Below the pieces are notes generated by a model, which saw nothing but the letters and a program-made list of their open reading frames with translations, was not told where the DNA came from and did no database searches. The translations under genes were made by a program, and so were the position numbers. This document shows positions 9,353 through 16,836 of a DNA stretch of 64,000 bases, piece by piece; within the stretch, counting starts at the first letter, position 1, and each line of letters starts with the position of its first letter. The DNA comes from an uncultured Muribaculaceae bacterium (GTDB lineage: Bacteria; Bacteroidota; Bacteroidia; Bacteroidales; Muribaculaceae). The stretch spans positions 34,160 to 98,159 of the forward strand of contig CAJTOZ010000008.1 in the NCBI GenBank assembly GCA_910578095.1. The letters run 5' to 3'.

Positions 9353-9734
9353 ATGCGCCCGGGTTTCCCTCCACGAACAGAGACGCGCATCCATTGCCCC
9401 GCACGGACAGCCCTATATTTATTAAATAGCCGTTGCTGGGGATATTGAGTATCACACTCTCCTCTTCGCCACCTCCACGGTACGACTCCACTGTGTTTGA
9501 CGCGAGTTTGCGGTCTTTTTCCACGGCCCTGCGCATCTCTCCGAGCAATGTGGGGTTGTTTTCGATGTTCACACTGCGGTAGTAGCTGTCGGTTCCGGTA
9601 GATATGACCACACGTTCCACATCCTTGGATCTCTTGCATTTCTCAATAAACTCAGCGCACGCAAGCTTCGGTGAGGCAGCCCATACACCTATGGCGCATA
9701 TGGCCATAACGGCAATCATAATGAATCGTTTCAT
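9345..9734 (-). CDS. Small secreted protein, DUF4252-like
   Basis: 129 residues with an N-terminal signal peptide (MKRFIMIAVMAICAIGVWA). The mature part has the pattern FIEKCKRSKDVERVVIST, reminiscent of the DUF4252 proteins that commonly follow sigma/anti-sigma pairs in Bacteroides, but I am not sure of the family. It is the last gene of the three-gene unit sigma factor / membrane protein / this protein, joined by four-base overlaps. It probably acts in the periplasm or is the output of that regulatory unit; the function is unknown. Confidence 0.6.
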   Translation of the reverse strand: MKRFIMIAVMAICAIGVWAASPKLACAEFIEKCKRSKDVERVVISTGTDSYYRSVNIENNPTLLGEMRRAVEKDRKLASNTVESYRGGGEEESVILNIPSNGYLINIGLSVRGNGCASLFVEGNPGAFK

Positions 9735-10222
9735 CGCAGGTTCTTTAATTCGTTTATAGTTTGCATTGAATTTACACGTTCGGCGCAGGCTTGTCCCTCG
9801 ACATCGGCCATGAATGCCATCGCCCGGGCCATGTCGGCCTCCGCCACCCGCTCAGCGTCTGCTCCGGTTATGCGGTGGCCATGCACATACACCGCACTAC
9901 TCTCCCCATACATGGCGCCTGATCCGGAAAACCGCATTATCGCGCTGATGGCCAGTGCCGACACTGCAACGACCGCTATGGCGGCTGCCACATTTATACG
10001 CCTGAAGAATGAGCGTGCCGGAACTGTGTGCCGTGCAGGTTTCTTTATGTTCGCCGCGATGCCGGCAAGGGCACGCACATCATCGAGCAGCGGCGATGAA
10101 TAGCCGACACACCCGAGCACATATTCAAGCTCGCGCTCTTCGAGCCGCGAAAGCCGACCATCGATATACAGGCGCGCCAATTGCTCGAGTTCCTGCTGCG
10201 TTAGTCTTTCGTTGGGATTCAT
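9731..10222 (-). CDS. Single-span membrane protein, putative anti-sigma partner
   Basis: 163 residues. The N-terminal 60 residues are soluble and helical (LTQQELEQLARLYIDGRLSR), followed by one membrane segment near residues 72-92 and a C-terminal periplasmic part of about 70 residues with the motif VYVHGHRITGADAERV. It overlaps the ECF sigma gene and the secreted protein gene by four bases each. Topology and position are those of an anti-sigma factor or sigma-associated regulator, but no ZAS or FecR signature is visible, so the role is inferred from context. Confidence 0.6.
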   Translation of the reverse strand: MNPNERLTQQELEQLARLYIDGRLSRLEERELEYVLGCVGYSSPLLDDVRALAGIAANIKKPARHTVPARSFFRRINVAAAIAVVAVSALAISAIMRFSGSGAMYGESSAVYVHGHRITGADAERVAEADMARAMAFMADVEGQACAERVNSMQTINELKNLR

Positions 10223-10695
10223 CGTTCTATTTTTTTGTACTGTTCAATCATTTTTTTGCGGGCACGGCTCATGTGGGTGCGCACAGCTTCTACAGAAAGT
10301 CCAAGCCGAAGCGCTATCACCTCATACTCATAGTCGTCCATGACGGCCATCGTGAACACCTTGGCCTGCAACGGCGACAGCACCGACATCAGCCGAGGGC
10401 CATAGTCCATATCTGCATCCTCCGCAGGGATGTCGGCAGCCGGCTCCGGGGCATCTGGAGCCAGACGCTCAGGGTGCTTCTTGCGCAGCTTATTTATGCA
10501 TACATTACGCAATGTAGCGAGCAGTTTGTTGCGCGCCTCGGCCTCAGAGGCCGGCGCATCCGCGCTCCAGAGATTGCAGAAAGCATCCTGAAGGGCATCC
10601 CTTGCATCCTCGTCATCGCGCAGAAGCCGGCAAGCCATGCCATGCAGACGTGAGCGCAACTGCGAATAGGCATCTATGAGTGTTTCGTGTCCCAT
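10219..10695 (-). CDS. ECF-type RNA polymerase sigma-70 factor
   Basis: 158 residues from the ATG at 10695; a start at 10728 adds 11 residues (MFRLLRCIIGC) that are not needed by the domain. Region 2 is seen in CRLLRDDEDARDALQDAFCNLW and region 4 in LSPLQAKVFTMAVMDDYEYEVIALRLGLSVEAVRTHMSRARKK. It heads a three-gene unit with a single-span membrane protein and a secreted protein, the usual layout of a sigma/regulator system. A terminator at 10741-10784 isolates it from the helicase gene upstream. Confidence 0.85.
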   Translation of the reverse strand: MGHETLIDAYSQLRSRLHGMACRLLRDDEDARDALQDAFCNLWSADAPASEAEARNKLLATLRNVCINKLRKKHPERLAPDAPEPAADIPAEDADMDYGPRLMSVLSPLQAKVFTMAVMDDYEYEVIALRLGLSVEAVRTHMSRARKKMIEQYKKIER

Positions 10696-10740
10696 ACACC
10701 CTATAATACACCTGAGAAGCCGAAACATTACAACCCGCGC

Positions 10741-10784
10741 AAAAAATTATGAAACGCGCGATGTGCATCCGCGCATTTCATAAT
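10741..10784 (-). terminator. Rho-independent terminator after the helicase gene
   Basis: ATTATGAAA at 10746-10754 pairs with TTTCATAAT at 10776-10784, with an inner GCGC/GCGC stem and a nine-base loop. Read on the minus strand the stem is followed at once by a run of six T. It lies 40 bases past the helicase stop, before the sigma factor gene. Confidence 0.8.
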
Positions 10785-10824
10785 CTACGCAAGAGTTCCG
10801 GCAGCCGCCATTTAGACCGATGCC

Positions 10825-12150
10825 TCAATGAGCCTCGCTCACGCGCACCTTCTTACCTTTCAGTTTTTTACCGTCGAGCTCCTTGAGCAAGCCCTTCATA
10901 CAGTCGCGGGGAACCGCCACATAGGCAAAACGGTCACGCAGGTCTATTTTACCAATAAGTGCGGCAGGAAGATTTCCCTGCTGGCAAAGATAGCCCACGA
11001 TATCGCCGCGCGAGATCTTGTCTTTTTTTCCGGCATCCACAAAAAGCGTGGCGGTAGTGCTGCGTGCGGGAGCAGCAGAGGCCGATGCGGGCAGCGCGAA
11101 GTCAGCATCGGTGACAACATACTCCGGCACTGTCTCCTTTTCGGACTCTATGACATAAACACTTCCGGAAGCGCCCATGCGCCCCGTGCGTCCATTGCGA
11201 TGCGTCCAAGCCTCGGCTGTGGGAGGCATATGGTAGTGCACCACAGCGTTGACATCGTCAATATCAAGTCCGCGCGAACCGAGATCGGTGGCAATAAGCA
11301 TCGGCGTGGTGCCATTGTTGAAACGTACTATTGCCTTGTCGCGGTCTATCTGATCGAGACCTCCATGGTATAGGCCCACCGGATAACCCGCTTTTTTCAT
11401 GGCATTGAACACCCGCTCGGCTGCATCGCGGTAGTTGACAAAAACTATGACCCTTTCACCCTCAAGTGCCGAGAGAAGGCTGGCGAGGGCATCAAGTTTG
11501 TCGGGGCTTCCGGAGATCACACGCAACATGCGCACATCGCCGCGTGCCTCCGCCGGAGCGGCGTCTCCACGGAAATCCACCGTGGCCGCCCCGCCAAGAT
11601 CCACAAAATCCGGAAGTTCATCGGGTTCAGTAGCAGAAGTGAGCACCACAAGGCTCAGCGAACGCATGCGGCGCACGATACTGCTCATCTCGTCGCGGAA
11701 ACCAAGTTCCAGCGATTTGTCATATTCATCAAGCACAAGAGCCCTGGCTGTGGACACATCGATGCGTCCGCGCTGCATGTGGTCGAGCAGACGCCCCGGA
11801 GTGGCCACCACGATATCGGGCACCACTGAGAGTGTGGCCTTTTCCTCTACCACTGAATGACCACCGTAAAGGGCCGATACTTTCAGTCCCACAGCTATGC
11901 GCCGCAGCACTTCCGACGTCTGTATCACCAATTCGCGCGAAGGAGCAATGACCACCCCCTGCACCTTGCCGCAGGGTTTTCCCACGCTGCGCAGCAGCTG
12001 CAACGCAAAGCCCACGGTCTTGCCCGAGCCTGTGGGTGCCAGAAGCACTATGTGCTTCGACGATTGTTTCTGCATGGCACGCTGCATGGAATTGAGGCGC
12101 TCGATGCCGAGGCGCTCGCGTATGTTGTCGGTAATTTCTTTCTGTGTCAT
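10825..12150 (-). CDS. DEAD-box-type RNA helicase with DbpA-like RNA-binding tail
   Basis: 441 residues: RecA-like helicase core followed by a C-terminal DbpA/CsdA-type RRM. Motif I APTGSGKT, motif III SAT and motif VI HRNGRTGRMG are all intact. Motif II reads DEYD rather than DEAD. The tail from about residue 370 (ISRGDIVGYLCQQGNLP, then IGKIDLRDRFAYVAVP) resembles the DbpA domain that recognises 23S rRNA helix 92, so a role in large-subunit assembly is likely. The N-terminal Q-motif region is short. A terminator follows the gene. Confidence 0.85.
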   Translation of the reverse strand: MTQKEITDNIRERLGIERLNSMQRAMQKQSSKHIVLLAPTGSGKTVGFALQLLRSVGKPCGKVQGVVIAPSRELVIQTSEVLRRIAVGLKVSALYGGHSVVEEKATLSVVPDIVVATPGRLLDHMQRGRIDVSTARALVLDEYDKSLELGFRDEMSSIVRRMRSLSLVVLTSATEPDELPDFVDLGGAATVDFRGDAAPAEARGDVRMLRVISGSPDKLDALASLLSALEGERVIVFVNYRDAAERVFNAMKKAGYPVGLYHGGLDQIDRDKAIVRFNNGTTPMLIATDLGSRGLDIDDVNAVVHYHMPPTAEAWTHRNGRTGRMGASGSVYVIESEKETVPEYVVTDADFALPASASAAPARSTTATLFVDAGKKDKISRGDIVGYLCQQGNLPAALIGKIDLRDRFAYVAVPRDCMKGLLKELDGKKLKGKKVRVSEAH

Positions 12151-12178
12151 AATTTTTCAGCTGTTTCTGTACTCAATG

Positions 12179-12240
12179 AATCGGGACACACCGCGGTGCA
12201 TCCCGATTACGAATGGTAGTGCGGGCGGCATCGCTGCCCG
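12179..12240. repeat. Two adjacent inverted repeats between trx-like and helicase genes
   Basis: AATCGGGA ... TCCCGATT (12179-12186 and 12201-12208) flanks the perfect palindrome CACCGCGGTG. A second stem, CGGGC/GCCCG, spans 12222-12240. They lie after the thioredoxin stop and about 30-90 bases before the helicase start. Neither has a strong T-run, so they may be terminators, an operator or leader structure for the helicase gene. Confidence 0.45.
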
Positions 12241-12258
12241 TAGATATAACAAATGTGG

Positions 12259-12768
12259 TCAGAGATTGTCCTGCACGACCTTGAAAAATTTGTCGGCCGG
12301 CAGAAGATCCTGTGTGCCCACAAATGTGGATGTCTTGCCGTCGGGACGAAGAATCACAACGGTGGGCACAGCCTGCACGCCGAAAGCTGCGGCGGTGGCG
12401 GGACACTTATCGATATCCACCGAAAGGAAAGCCACCTTGCCTTCGAATTTGGCTGCGGCCTGCTCAAACACCGGTGCGAGCATCTTGCAGGGGCCGCACC
12501 ATGTGGCGTTGAAATCCACCACGGTGAGCTCGGCCACCTTAACATCGGGACGGAGCACCTCATCGTTGTCGAGCTCGCTCACTTTGCCATTTGCCACGGC
12601 CAGCGCGGCGTCCAGCTGGGCGACGGTATTTTCTGCAGCTTCAGCCGCAGCTTCAGCACTTTCCTGCACAGTCTCTGCAGTGGCCTGGGCTGCCTCCTGA
12701 GTTTTGCCACAACCGGCGGCGCATACAGCCGCAACAACGGCGGCGGCACATAGTATCATTTTTTTCAT
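12259..12768 (-). CDS. Thioredoxin-domain lipoprotein
   Basis: 169 residues from the ATG at 12768 (MKKMILCAAAVVAAVC). A lipoprotein signal ends in AAGC, followed by an Ala/Glu-rich, probably coiled stretch (about residues 20-60) that spaces the catalytic domain from the membrane. The thioredoxin fold then carries the active site WCGPCKM near residue 97 and a cis-Pro block VPTVV. It should be a periplasm-facing disulfide oxidoreductase. A longer upstream frame would start inside the terminator-like hairpin and is not used. Confidence 0.88.
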   Translation of the reverse strand: MKKMILCAAAVVAAVCAAGCGKTQEAAQATAETVQESAEAAAEAAENTVAQLDAALAVANGKVSELDNDEVLRPDVKVAELTVVDFNATWCGPCKMLAPVFEQAAAKFEGKVAFLSVDIDKCPATAAAFGVQAVPTVVILRPDGKTSTFVGTQDLLPADKFFKVVQDNL

Positions 12769-12791
12769 AATAGAATATTTTATAAGCACAG

Positions 12792-12834
12792 AGCACAGGC
12801 CGCAGGCGCTGAAAGCGCTGGCGTGCACTGTGCT
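12792..12834 (-). terminator. Hairpin between mdh and the thioredoxin gene
   Basis: AGCACAG (12792-12798) pairs with CTGTGCT (12828-12834), with an inner GCGCT...AGCGC stem. It follows the mdh stop by about 30 bases on the minus strand. The T-run is weak (CTTATAAAATATT), so termination strength is uncertain. Confidence 0.5.
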
Positions 12835-12861
12835 CCGTGTGGGTTAGATTTTCAATGCCTC

Positions 12862-13797
12862 TTAAAGGGCGCCTGCAAGTGCGGCGTTGGTCTTGCGCAC
12901 AGCTTCAGCGCTCTTGGCGAAGAGTTCTTTCTCCTCGTCGTTGAGCTCAAACTCAACCACCTTCTCGATACCCTTGCGGCCGAGGAGGCAGGGAACACCG
13001 ATGCAGATGTCGCTCTGACCATACTCACCCTCAAGAAGAGCGGAGCAGGAGATGAGCTTCTTCTCATCGTGCAGGATTGCCTCAACAAGCTGTGCAGCAG
13101 CTGCGCCGGGAGCATACCATGCGCTGGTGCCGAGAAGCTTGGTGAGGGTGGCACCGCCCACCATAGTGTCGGCTGCCACCTTTGCGAGCGTCTCCTTGTC
13201 GAGAAGTTCGGATGCGGGGATGCCGCGGTGGGCAGCGTAGCGCACAAGGGGAATCATTGTGGTGTCGCCGTGGCCGCCGATCACGATACCTTCGATCTCG
13301 GTGATGTTGGCACCGAGCGCAAGGCTCAGGAAATAGCGGAAACGTGCGCTGTCGAGAGCGCCACCCATGCCGATGATGCGTTCCTTGGGCAGACCGCTGG
13401 TCTTGTGGATAAGATATGTCATGGTGTCCATGGGGTTCGACACGCAGATCACGATAGCGTTGGGAGAGTGCTTGAGCACATTGTCCATCACGCTCTTGAC
13501 GATACCGGCGTTCACGCCGATAAGCTCCTCGCGGGTCATGCCGGGCTTACGGGGGATACCCGATGTGATGACAACGACATCACTGCCTTCGGTCATGGCA
13601 TAGTCGTTGGTTACACCCACGAGACGGGTGTTGATGTTGAGGATGCTGGCCGTCTGCATGATATCCATGGCCTTGCCTTCCGAAACGCCCTCTTTGATGT
13701 CGAGCAGAACGACTTCGTCGGCCACCTGGTTTGTTACGAGTACATTAGCACATGTTGCGCCTACATTTCCGGCGCCTACTACTGTTACTTTTGACAT
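12862..13797 (-). CDS. mdh: Malate dehydrogenase
   Basis: 311-residue NAD-dependent malate dehydrogenase of the LDH-like class. The nucleotide-binding GAGNVGATCANVL is at the N-terminus. Substrate and catalytic blocks follow: GIPRKPGMTREELI, SNPMDTMTYL and the catalytic-His motif GGHGDTTMIPLVR near residue 175. Together with the methylmalonyl-CoA mutase further on, it fits the reductive succinate/propionate pathway of Bacteroidales. It is a single gene with a long leader of about 95 bases if the -7 element at 13894-13901 is used. Confidence 0.96.
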   Translation of the reverse strand: MSKVTVVGAGNVGATCANVLVTNQVADEVVLLDIKEGVSEGKAMDIMQTASILNINTRLVGVTNDYAMTEGSDVVVITSGIPRKPGMTREELIGVNAGIVKSVMDNVLKHSPNAIVICVSNPMDTMTYLIHKTSGLPKERIIGMGGALDSARFRYFLSLALGANITEIEGIVIGGHGDTTMIPLVRYAAHRGIPASELLDKETLAKVAADTMVGGATLTKLLGTSAWYAPGAAAAQLVEAILHDEKKLISCSALLEGEYGQSDICIGVPCLLGRKGIEKVVEFELNDEEKELFAKSAEAVRKTNAALAGAL

Positions 13798-13893
13798 ATT
13801 TTTTTGTTTAAGAACCGTTGTTGGTTATGAGTTATCTGTGCGGATAAACGCCTGTGCCGGGCCACTGGCTCAAGCATCGGCGTTAAGTCACTG

Positions 13894-13901
13894 CAAATTT
13901 A
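13894..13901 (-). promoter_or_regulatory. -7 promoter element for mdh
   Basis: TAAATTTG on the minus strand fits TAnnTTTG. The nearest TTTG upstream is only 14 bases away, shorter than normal spacing, so the -33 half is uncertain. Confidence 0.4.
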
Positions 13902-13957
13902 ATTAATTTTTTTATCAAAATACAGCATGACACAATATTTTTAACCGTCTTTTTCAC

Positions 13958-13965
13958 TATTTTTG
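13958..13965 (+). promoter_or_regulatory. -7 promoter element for the 13986 gene
   Basis: TATTTTTG fits TAnnTTTG and ends 20 bases before the start codon. No good -33 partner is visible. Confidence 0.45.
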
Positions 13966-13985
13966 CGACGCCGAACAAAAAGTGA

Positions 13986-14522
13986 ATGAATATGCTGACT
14001 GCACTGCGTGTAATCATTATAATTATACTGGTAATAATGGCCGCCGGCGGATGCTTTCTGATGGGGCGCACCCACGTGGCTCCATGGCTGCCTGTGGGGA
14101 TGGCGCTCACATCGGGAGTGCTTTTCGCAATGGCCATCAACAAAGCCATGCGCACCCTCACAGGCATATCGCGCAACGGACTGCGCATGGTTGTGCTTAC
14201 GGCAGGATGCTCGGTGGTGGTGTTTTTCGCCCTGCTGACGGCCAACTACGCCGGCGCACCCTCCCACACGGCCACTACAGTACGCGCCGAAGTGGTGGCG
14301 AAAAAAGTGCGCACGGAGTATGGCACACGCCGCGTGGGACGCGGACGATACGTGCGGGATTCCTCACGCAAGATATACCATTACGAGTACACACTGCGCC
14401 TGCCGGATGGTTCTACTCTTGTGCGCCACACCGATGCCGACGGCTATGTGAAGCTGCGCGTGGGACGGCACGAGAACGTGGAACTGCGGCGCGGAGCGCT
14501 GGGATGGACCGTGGCGCGCTGA
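13986..14522 (+). CDS. Membrane protein, DUF3592-like
   Basis: 178 residues; an in-frame ATG at 13992 is an alternative start. Three hydrophobic segments are seen near residues 8-28, 32-50 and 66-86, followed by a soluble C-terminal half. That half is Arg-rich (TRRVGRGRYVRDSSRK) and then beta-rich (YHYEYTLRLPDGSTL, VGRHENVELRRG), which recalls DUF3592-type proteins where a short beta domain follows a membrane helix. The function is unknown. A Bacteroidetes promoter for the next gene begins eight bases after its stop, so it is probably monocistronic. Confidence 0.7.
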   Translation: MNMLTALRVIIIIILVIMAAGGCFLMGRTHVAPWLPVGMALTSGVLFAMAINKAMRTLTGISRNGLRMVVLTAGCSVVVFFALLTANYAGAPSHTATTVRAEVVAKKVRTEYGTRRVGRGRYVRDSSRKIYHYEYTLRLPDGSTLVRHTDADGYVKLRVGRHENVELRRGALGWTVAR

Positions 14523-14529
14523 AAGCCTG

Positions 14530-14561
14530 TTTGCATATTTCATGCGGATTCACTAACTTTG
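14530..14561 (+). promoter_or_regulatory. Consensus Bacteroidetes promoter for the YbjN-like pair
   Basis: TTTG at 14530-14533, a 20-base spacer and TAACTTTG at 14554-14561 match the consensus exactly. It fixes the following start at 14586, since an upstream in-frame start at 14559 would lie inside the -7 element. Confidence 0.85.
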
Positions 14562-14585
14562 TCGAAAATCAGAAGTACAACGACT

Positions 14586-14996
14586 ATGAAAGGCATAAAC
14601 CTGCGTCAGGTGCGTGATTTCCTTGATGAAATGCACCTGACATCTCGCTACGACGACAATGGGAATCTCGAGGTGGTGTTCGGCGCTTCGGAAGAGTTTG
14701 TGTACGACATAGTCATAATAATATCCACCGACAATGACCGCCTGTCGTATTTCTCCTTCGCGCCGGGCTACACACCCCGAACCGCCGATCCTTTCCGCCT
14801 GGCCAACAGCCACAACCGCCGCTGCTACATGCCGGTGTGTGTGGTGCGTGGAGAGGACGAGCATATAGATTTCGAGTACAGCTATCTGCTGGACGAGGAG
14901 GTGAGCGAGGAATTTGTTCGCGAAAACTGCGTGGTGATGCCCATACGTTGCATCCTCCGCTCATTCGCCGACCTCGAGAAGGAGTACCAACCATAA
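14586..14996 (+). CDS. YbjN-like protein (copy 1)
   Basis: 136 residues from MKGINLRQVRDFL. It resembles YbjN-domain (type III chaperone-like fold) proteins: a short helix, a DxxG-containing beta strand pair (RYDDNGNLEVVF), and a C-terminal helix EEVSEEFVRENC. The key pattern FEYSYLLDEEVSEEF is repeated almost exactly in the next gene, so the two are tandem duplicates. No catalytic residues are visible; the family is thought to act through protein-protein contacts. It is cytosolic by sequence, without a signal peptide. Confidence 0.7.
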   Translation: MKGINLRQVRDFLDEMHLTSRYDDNGNLEVVFGASEEFVYDIVIIISTDNDRLSYFSFAPGYTPRTADPFRLANSHNRRCYMPVCVVRGEDEHIDFEYSYLLDEEVSEEFVRENCVVMPIRCILRSFADLEKEYQP

Positions 14997-15008
14997 AATG
15001 GGATAACA

Positions 15009-15407
15009 ATGAAAGAAATAGACAAACACATAATACGCGACATCCTCGATGAAATGCACATAGCTTCAAGCTACGACGAGGATGGCGACCTCATGATCGT
15101 GCAACAGGCCGACGAGGATTTTGTATACGACGTGGTGATATACATCCTCGTCAACGACAACCGCCTCTCTTTCCTCGGAGCGGCCCAAGGGTATGAACCG
15201 CAGGCCGATCTGCTGGAACTGGCCAACCGCCACAACTGCCGACGCAACCTCCCTACCGCAGTGGTGCGCGATGGCCATATACGCATGGAGTACAGCTATC
15301 TGCTGGATGAGGAAGTGAGCCGGGAATACATCCGCGAAAACTGTATAGGCATGACTTTGAGTTCCATCTGGCATGGTTTCATGAACCTTGAGCGCGACGA
15401 ACGATAA
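15009..15407 (+). CDS. YbjN-like protein (copy 2)
   Basis: 132 residues, aligned end to end with its neighbour: DILDEMHIASSYDEDGDL, DFVYDVVIYI, LANRHNCRRNLPTAVV and MEYSYLLDEEVSREYIREN all have counterparts in copy 1. Identity is roughly half by eye, so the duplication is not recent. Twelve bases separate the genes, and both should be read from the promoter at 14530. The DUF2284-like gene begins inside its last 20 bases. Confidence 0.72.
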   Translation: MKEIDKHIIRDILDEMHIASSYDEDGDLMIVQQADEDFVYDVVIYILVNDNRLSFLGAAQGYEPQADLLELANRHNCRRNLPTAVVRDGHIRMEYSYLLDEEVSREYIRENCIGMTLSSIWHGFMNLERDER

Positions 15408-15939
15408 CACATACACCACGGAATGGCTTGAGGCCGATGCCGATGCTGCCGAAATGCGCGCACGCTTCCGCGATGTAGAGCGTTTCGTCTCCCTATGCCG
15501 CGAATGTCCGCGCTATGCCACATCGTGGCTATGCCCACCTCTGACCGAAGCGCAGGTCGGCGAAATTGAAAGCTACACCAAGGCTCGAATAATTGCACTT
15601 AAAATAGTGCCTGACGCCAAATTCGACGGGCATGGTACCGAATTGATGGCGCTGTGCCGCCCTACTCTTGAACAACGGTTGCTGCAAGTGGAGAAATCCC
15701 GTCCGGAGCCTGCCCGTGCATGTGGTCTGAGCGGGCGTTGCCCCCACTGTGGCGACACGCCTTGCGCCCGCACAACGGGCGCCCCCTGCCCTCATCCCTC
15801 TCTGGCCCGCCCCTCGCTGGAAGCTTTCGGCTTCGATGTCACAGCCATTGCCTCTGAGGTGCTTCACACGCCCATATTATGGGAGCGCGACGGAATGCGC
15901 CCCGCATACTACATGCTCGTTGGCGCAGTGTTTTATTAG
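15388..15939 (+). CDS. DUF2284-like cysteine-rich metal-binding protein
   Basis: 183 residues from a TTG start at 15388; the first in-frame ATG would remove 21 residues including WLEADADAAEMRARF, so the TTG start is preferred. Cysteines occur in a ferredoxin-like arrangement: CRECPRYATSWLCPP near residue 38, then CGLSGRCPHCGDTPC near residue 113 and a further CPHP. This matches the predicted metal-binding DUF2284 family. Fe-S or zinc binding is inferred; the role is unknown. It overlaps the YbjN-like gene by 20 bases. Confidence 0.78.
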   Translation: MSATNDNTYTTEWLEADADAAEMRARFRDVERFVSLCRECPRYATSWLCPPLTEAQVGEIESYTKARIIALKIVPDAKFDGHGTELMALCRPTLEQRLLQVEKSRPEPARACGLSGRCPHCGDTPCARTTGAPCPHPSLARPSLEAFGFDVTAIASEVLHTPILWERDGMRPAYYMLVGAVFY

Positions 15940-15952
15940 TATCTTATAGCAT

Positions 15953-16004
15953 AAAAAAAAAAGTGGGCCGGCACCTTGCATTTTCATAGTGTCGGCCCAC
16001 TTTT
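15953..16004. terminator. Bidirectional terminator
   Basis: AAGTGGGCCGGCAC (15961-15974) pairs with GTGTCGGCCCACTT (15989-16002), with an A-run on the left and TTTT on the right. It ends both the rightward DUF2284 transcript and the leftward S1/P1 nuclease transcript. Confidence 0.9.
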
Positions 16005-16020
16005 GTATCAGGTTTCAGGC

Positions 16021-16806
16021 TTACTTGCCGTAGGAGGGGTCGTAGATTGTGTTGAGCACATGGGCGAGACGGAGACCGCCGCGCAGAAGCTGCTGCTCAA
16101 TTGTGGGTGCCCAATATGCCACCTGGTCGTAGCTCACGTTCAGACCCGGCTGGAAGAAATTATACACATCGCGGGTGATCTCGATGGTTTCACGCCCCCA
16201 ATCGTCGACTGTGCCCTGCACCACCAGCACCTCCTCTTCGGGGCTGAGACGGTCAAGCTGCTGCTGCCATTCCGTATAGCTCCACTTATGGGCGCTTTCC
16301 ACGAGGTTGGAATCCCAGATGCTGTGCAGATTGGTGTCGCGGCCGAAGAATTTCACTTTGGTACGGTTGCCGCCCAGATCGGTAGCATGGCCCATATGCA
16401 TGGGCTGATGCATGTCGCCGACAACGTGTATGAGTATTTTAAGGGCGAGTTGCGCCTCGGGCTTGGTAGTGGCGGGATTGGAGAGAATCTCGATCTGCTG
16501 CTTGATAGCCCCGATGGCATCACCTGCCGGATTTGCTGGCATATCGTCGTAAGTGCGGTCGGCATCCACATTCTTGTAGTGCCATGTCTTGGTATAGGCA
16601 TATTCAGGTGTGTGGCTGGCATTGTCAAGCCAGTTGGCCCAATAGACCGGCGACTTACCGTCGAACAGCGAATCTACTGCAGCCTTGGTAGCGTCAGTAA
16701 GATGGTTTTCGGCGATGTAGACCACGGTGTCGTGTCCTTTTTGTCCCCAGCCGAAAGCGGCAAGACTGAGGCTGAGCATAGCAGCTGAAATAAGAAAATG
16801 TTTCAT
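16021..16806 (-). CDS. Secreted S1/P1-type nuclease
   Basis: 261 residues. The signal peptide ends before WGQKGH, and this mature N-terminal Trp is a zinc ligand in the S1/P1 family. Other zinc-site histidines appear in NASHTPEYAYTKTWH, HVVGDMHQPMHMGHATDLGGN and HSIWDSNL, giving the trinuclear-zinc pattern. The enzyme should cleave single-stranded DNA or RNA and 3'-nucleotides in the periplasm or outside the cell, feeding nucleotide salvage. It is a single gene ending at a bidirectional terminator. Confidence 0.9.
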   Translation of the reverse strand: MKHFLISAAMLSLSLAAFGWGQKGHDTVVYIAENHLTDATKAAVDSLFDGKSPVYWANWLDNASHTPEYAYTKTWHYKNVDADRTYDDMPANPAGDAIGAIKQQIEILSNPATTKPEAQLALKILIHVVGDMHQPMHMGHATDLGGNRTKVKFFGRDTNLHSIWDSNLVESAHKWSYTEWQQQLDRLSPEEEVLVVQGTVDDWGRETIEITRDVYNFFQPGLNVSYDQVAYWAPTIEQQLLRGGLRLAHVLNTIYDPSYGK

Positions 16807-16836
16807 GACTATTGAAAATTTGATAATAGATTGGTG

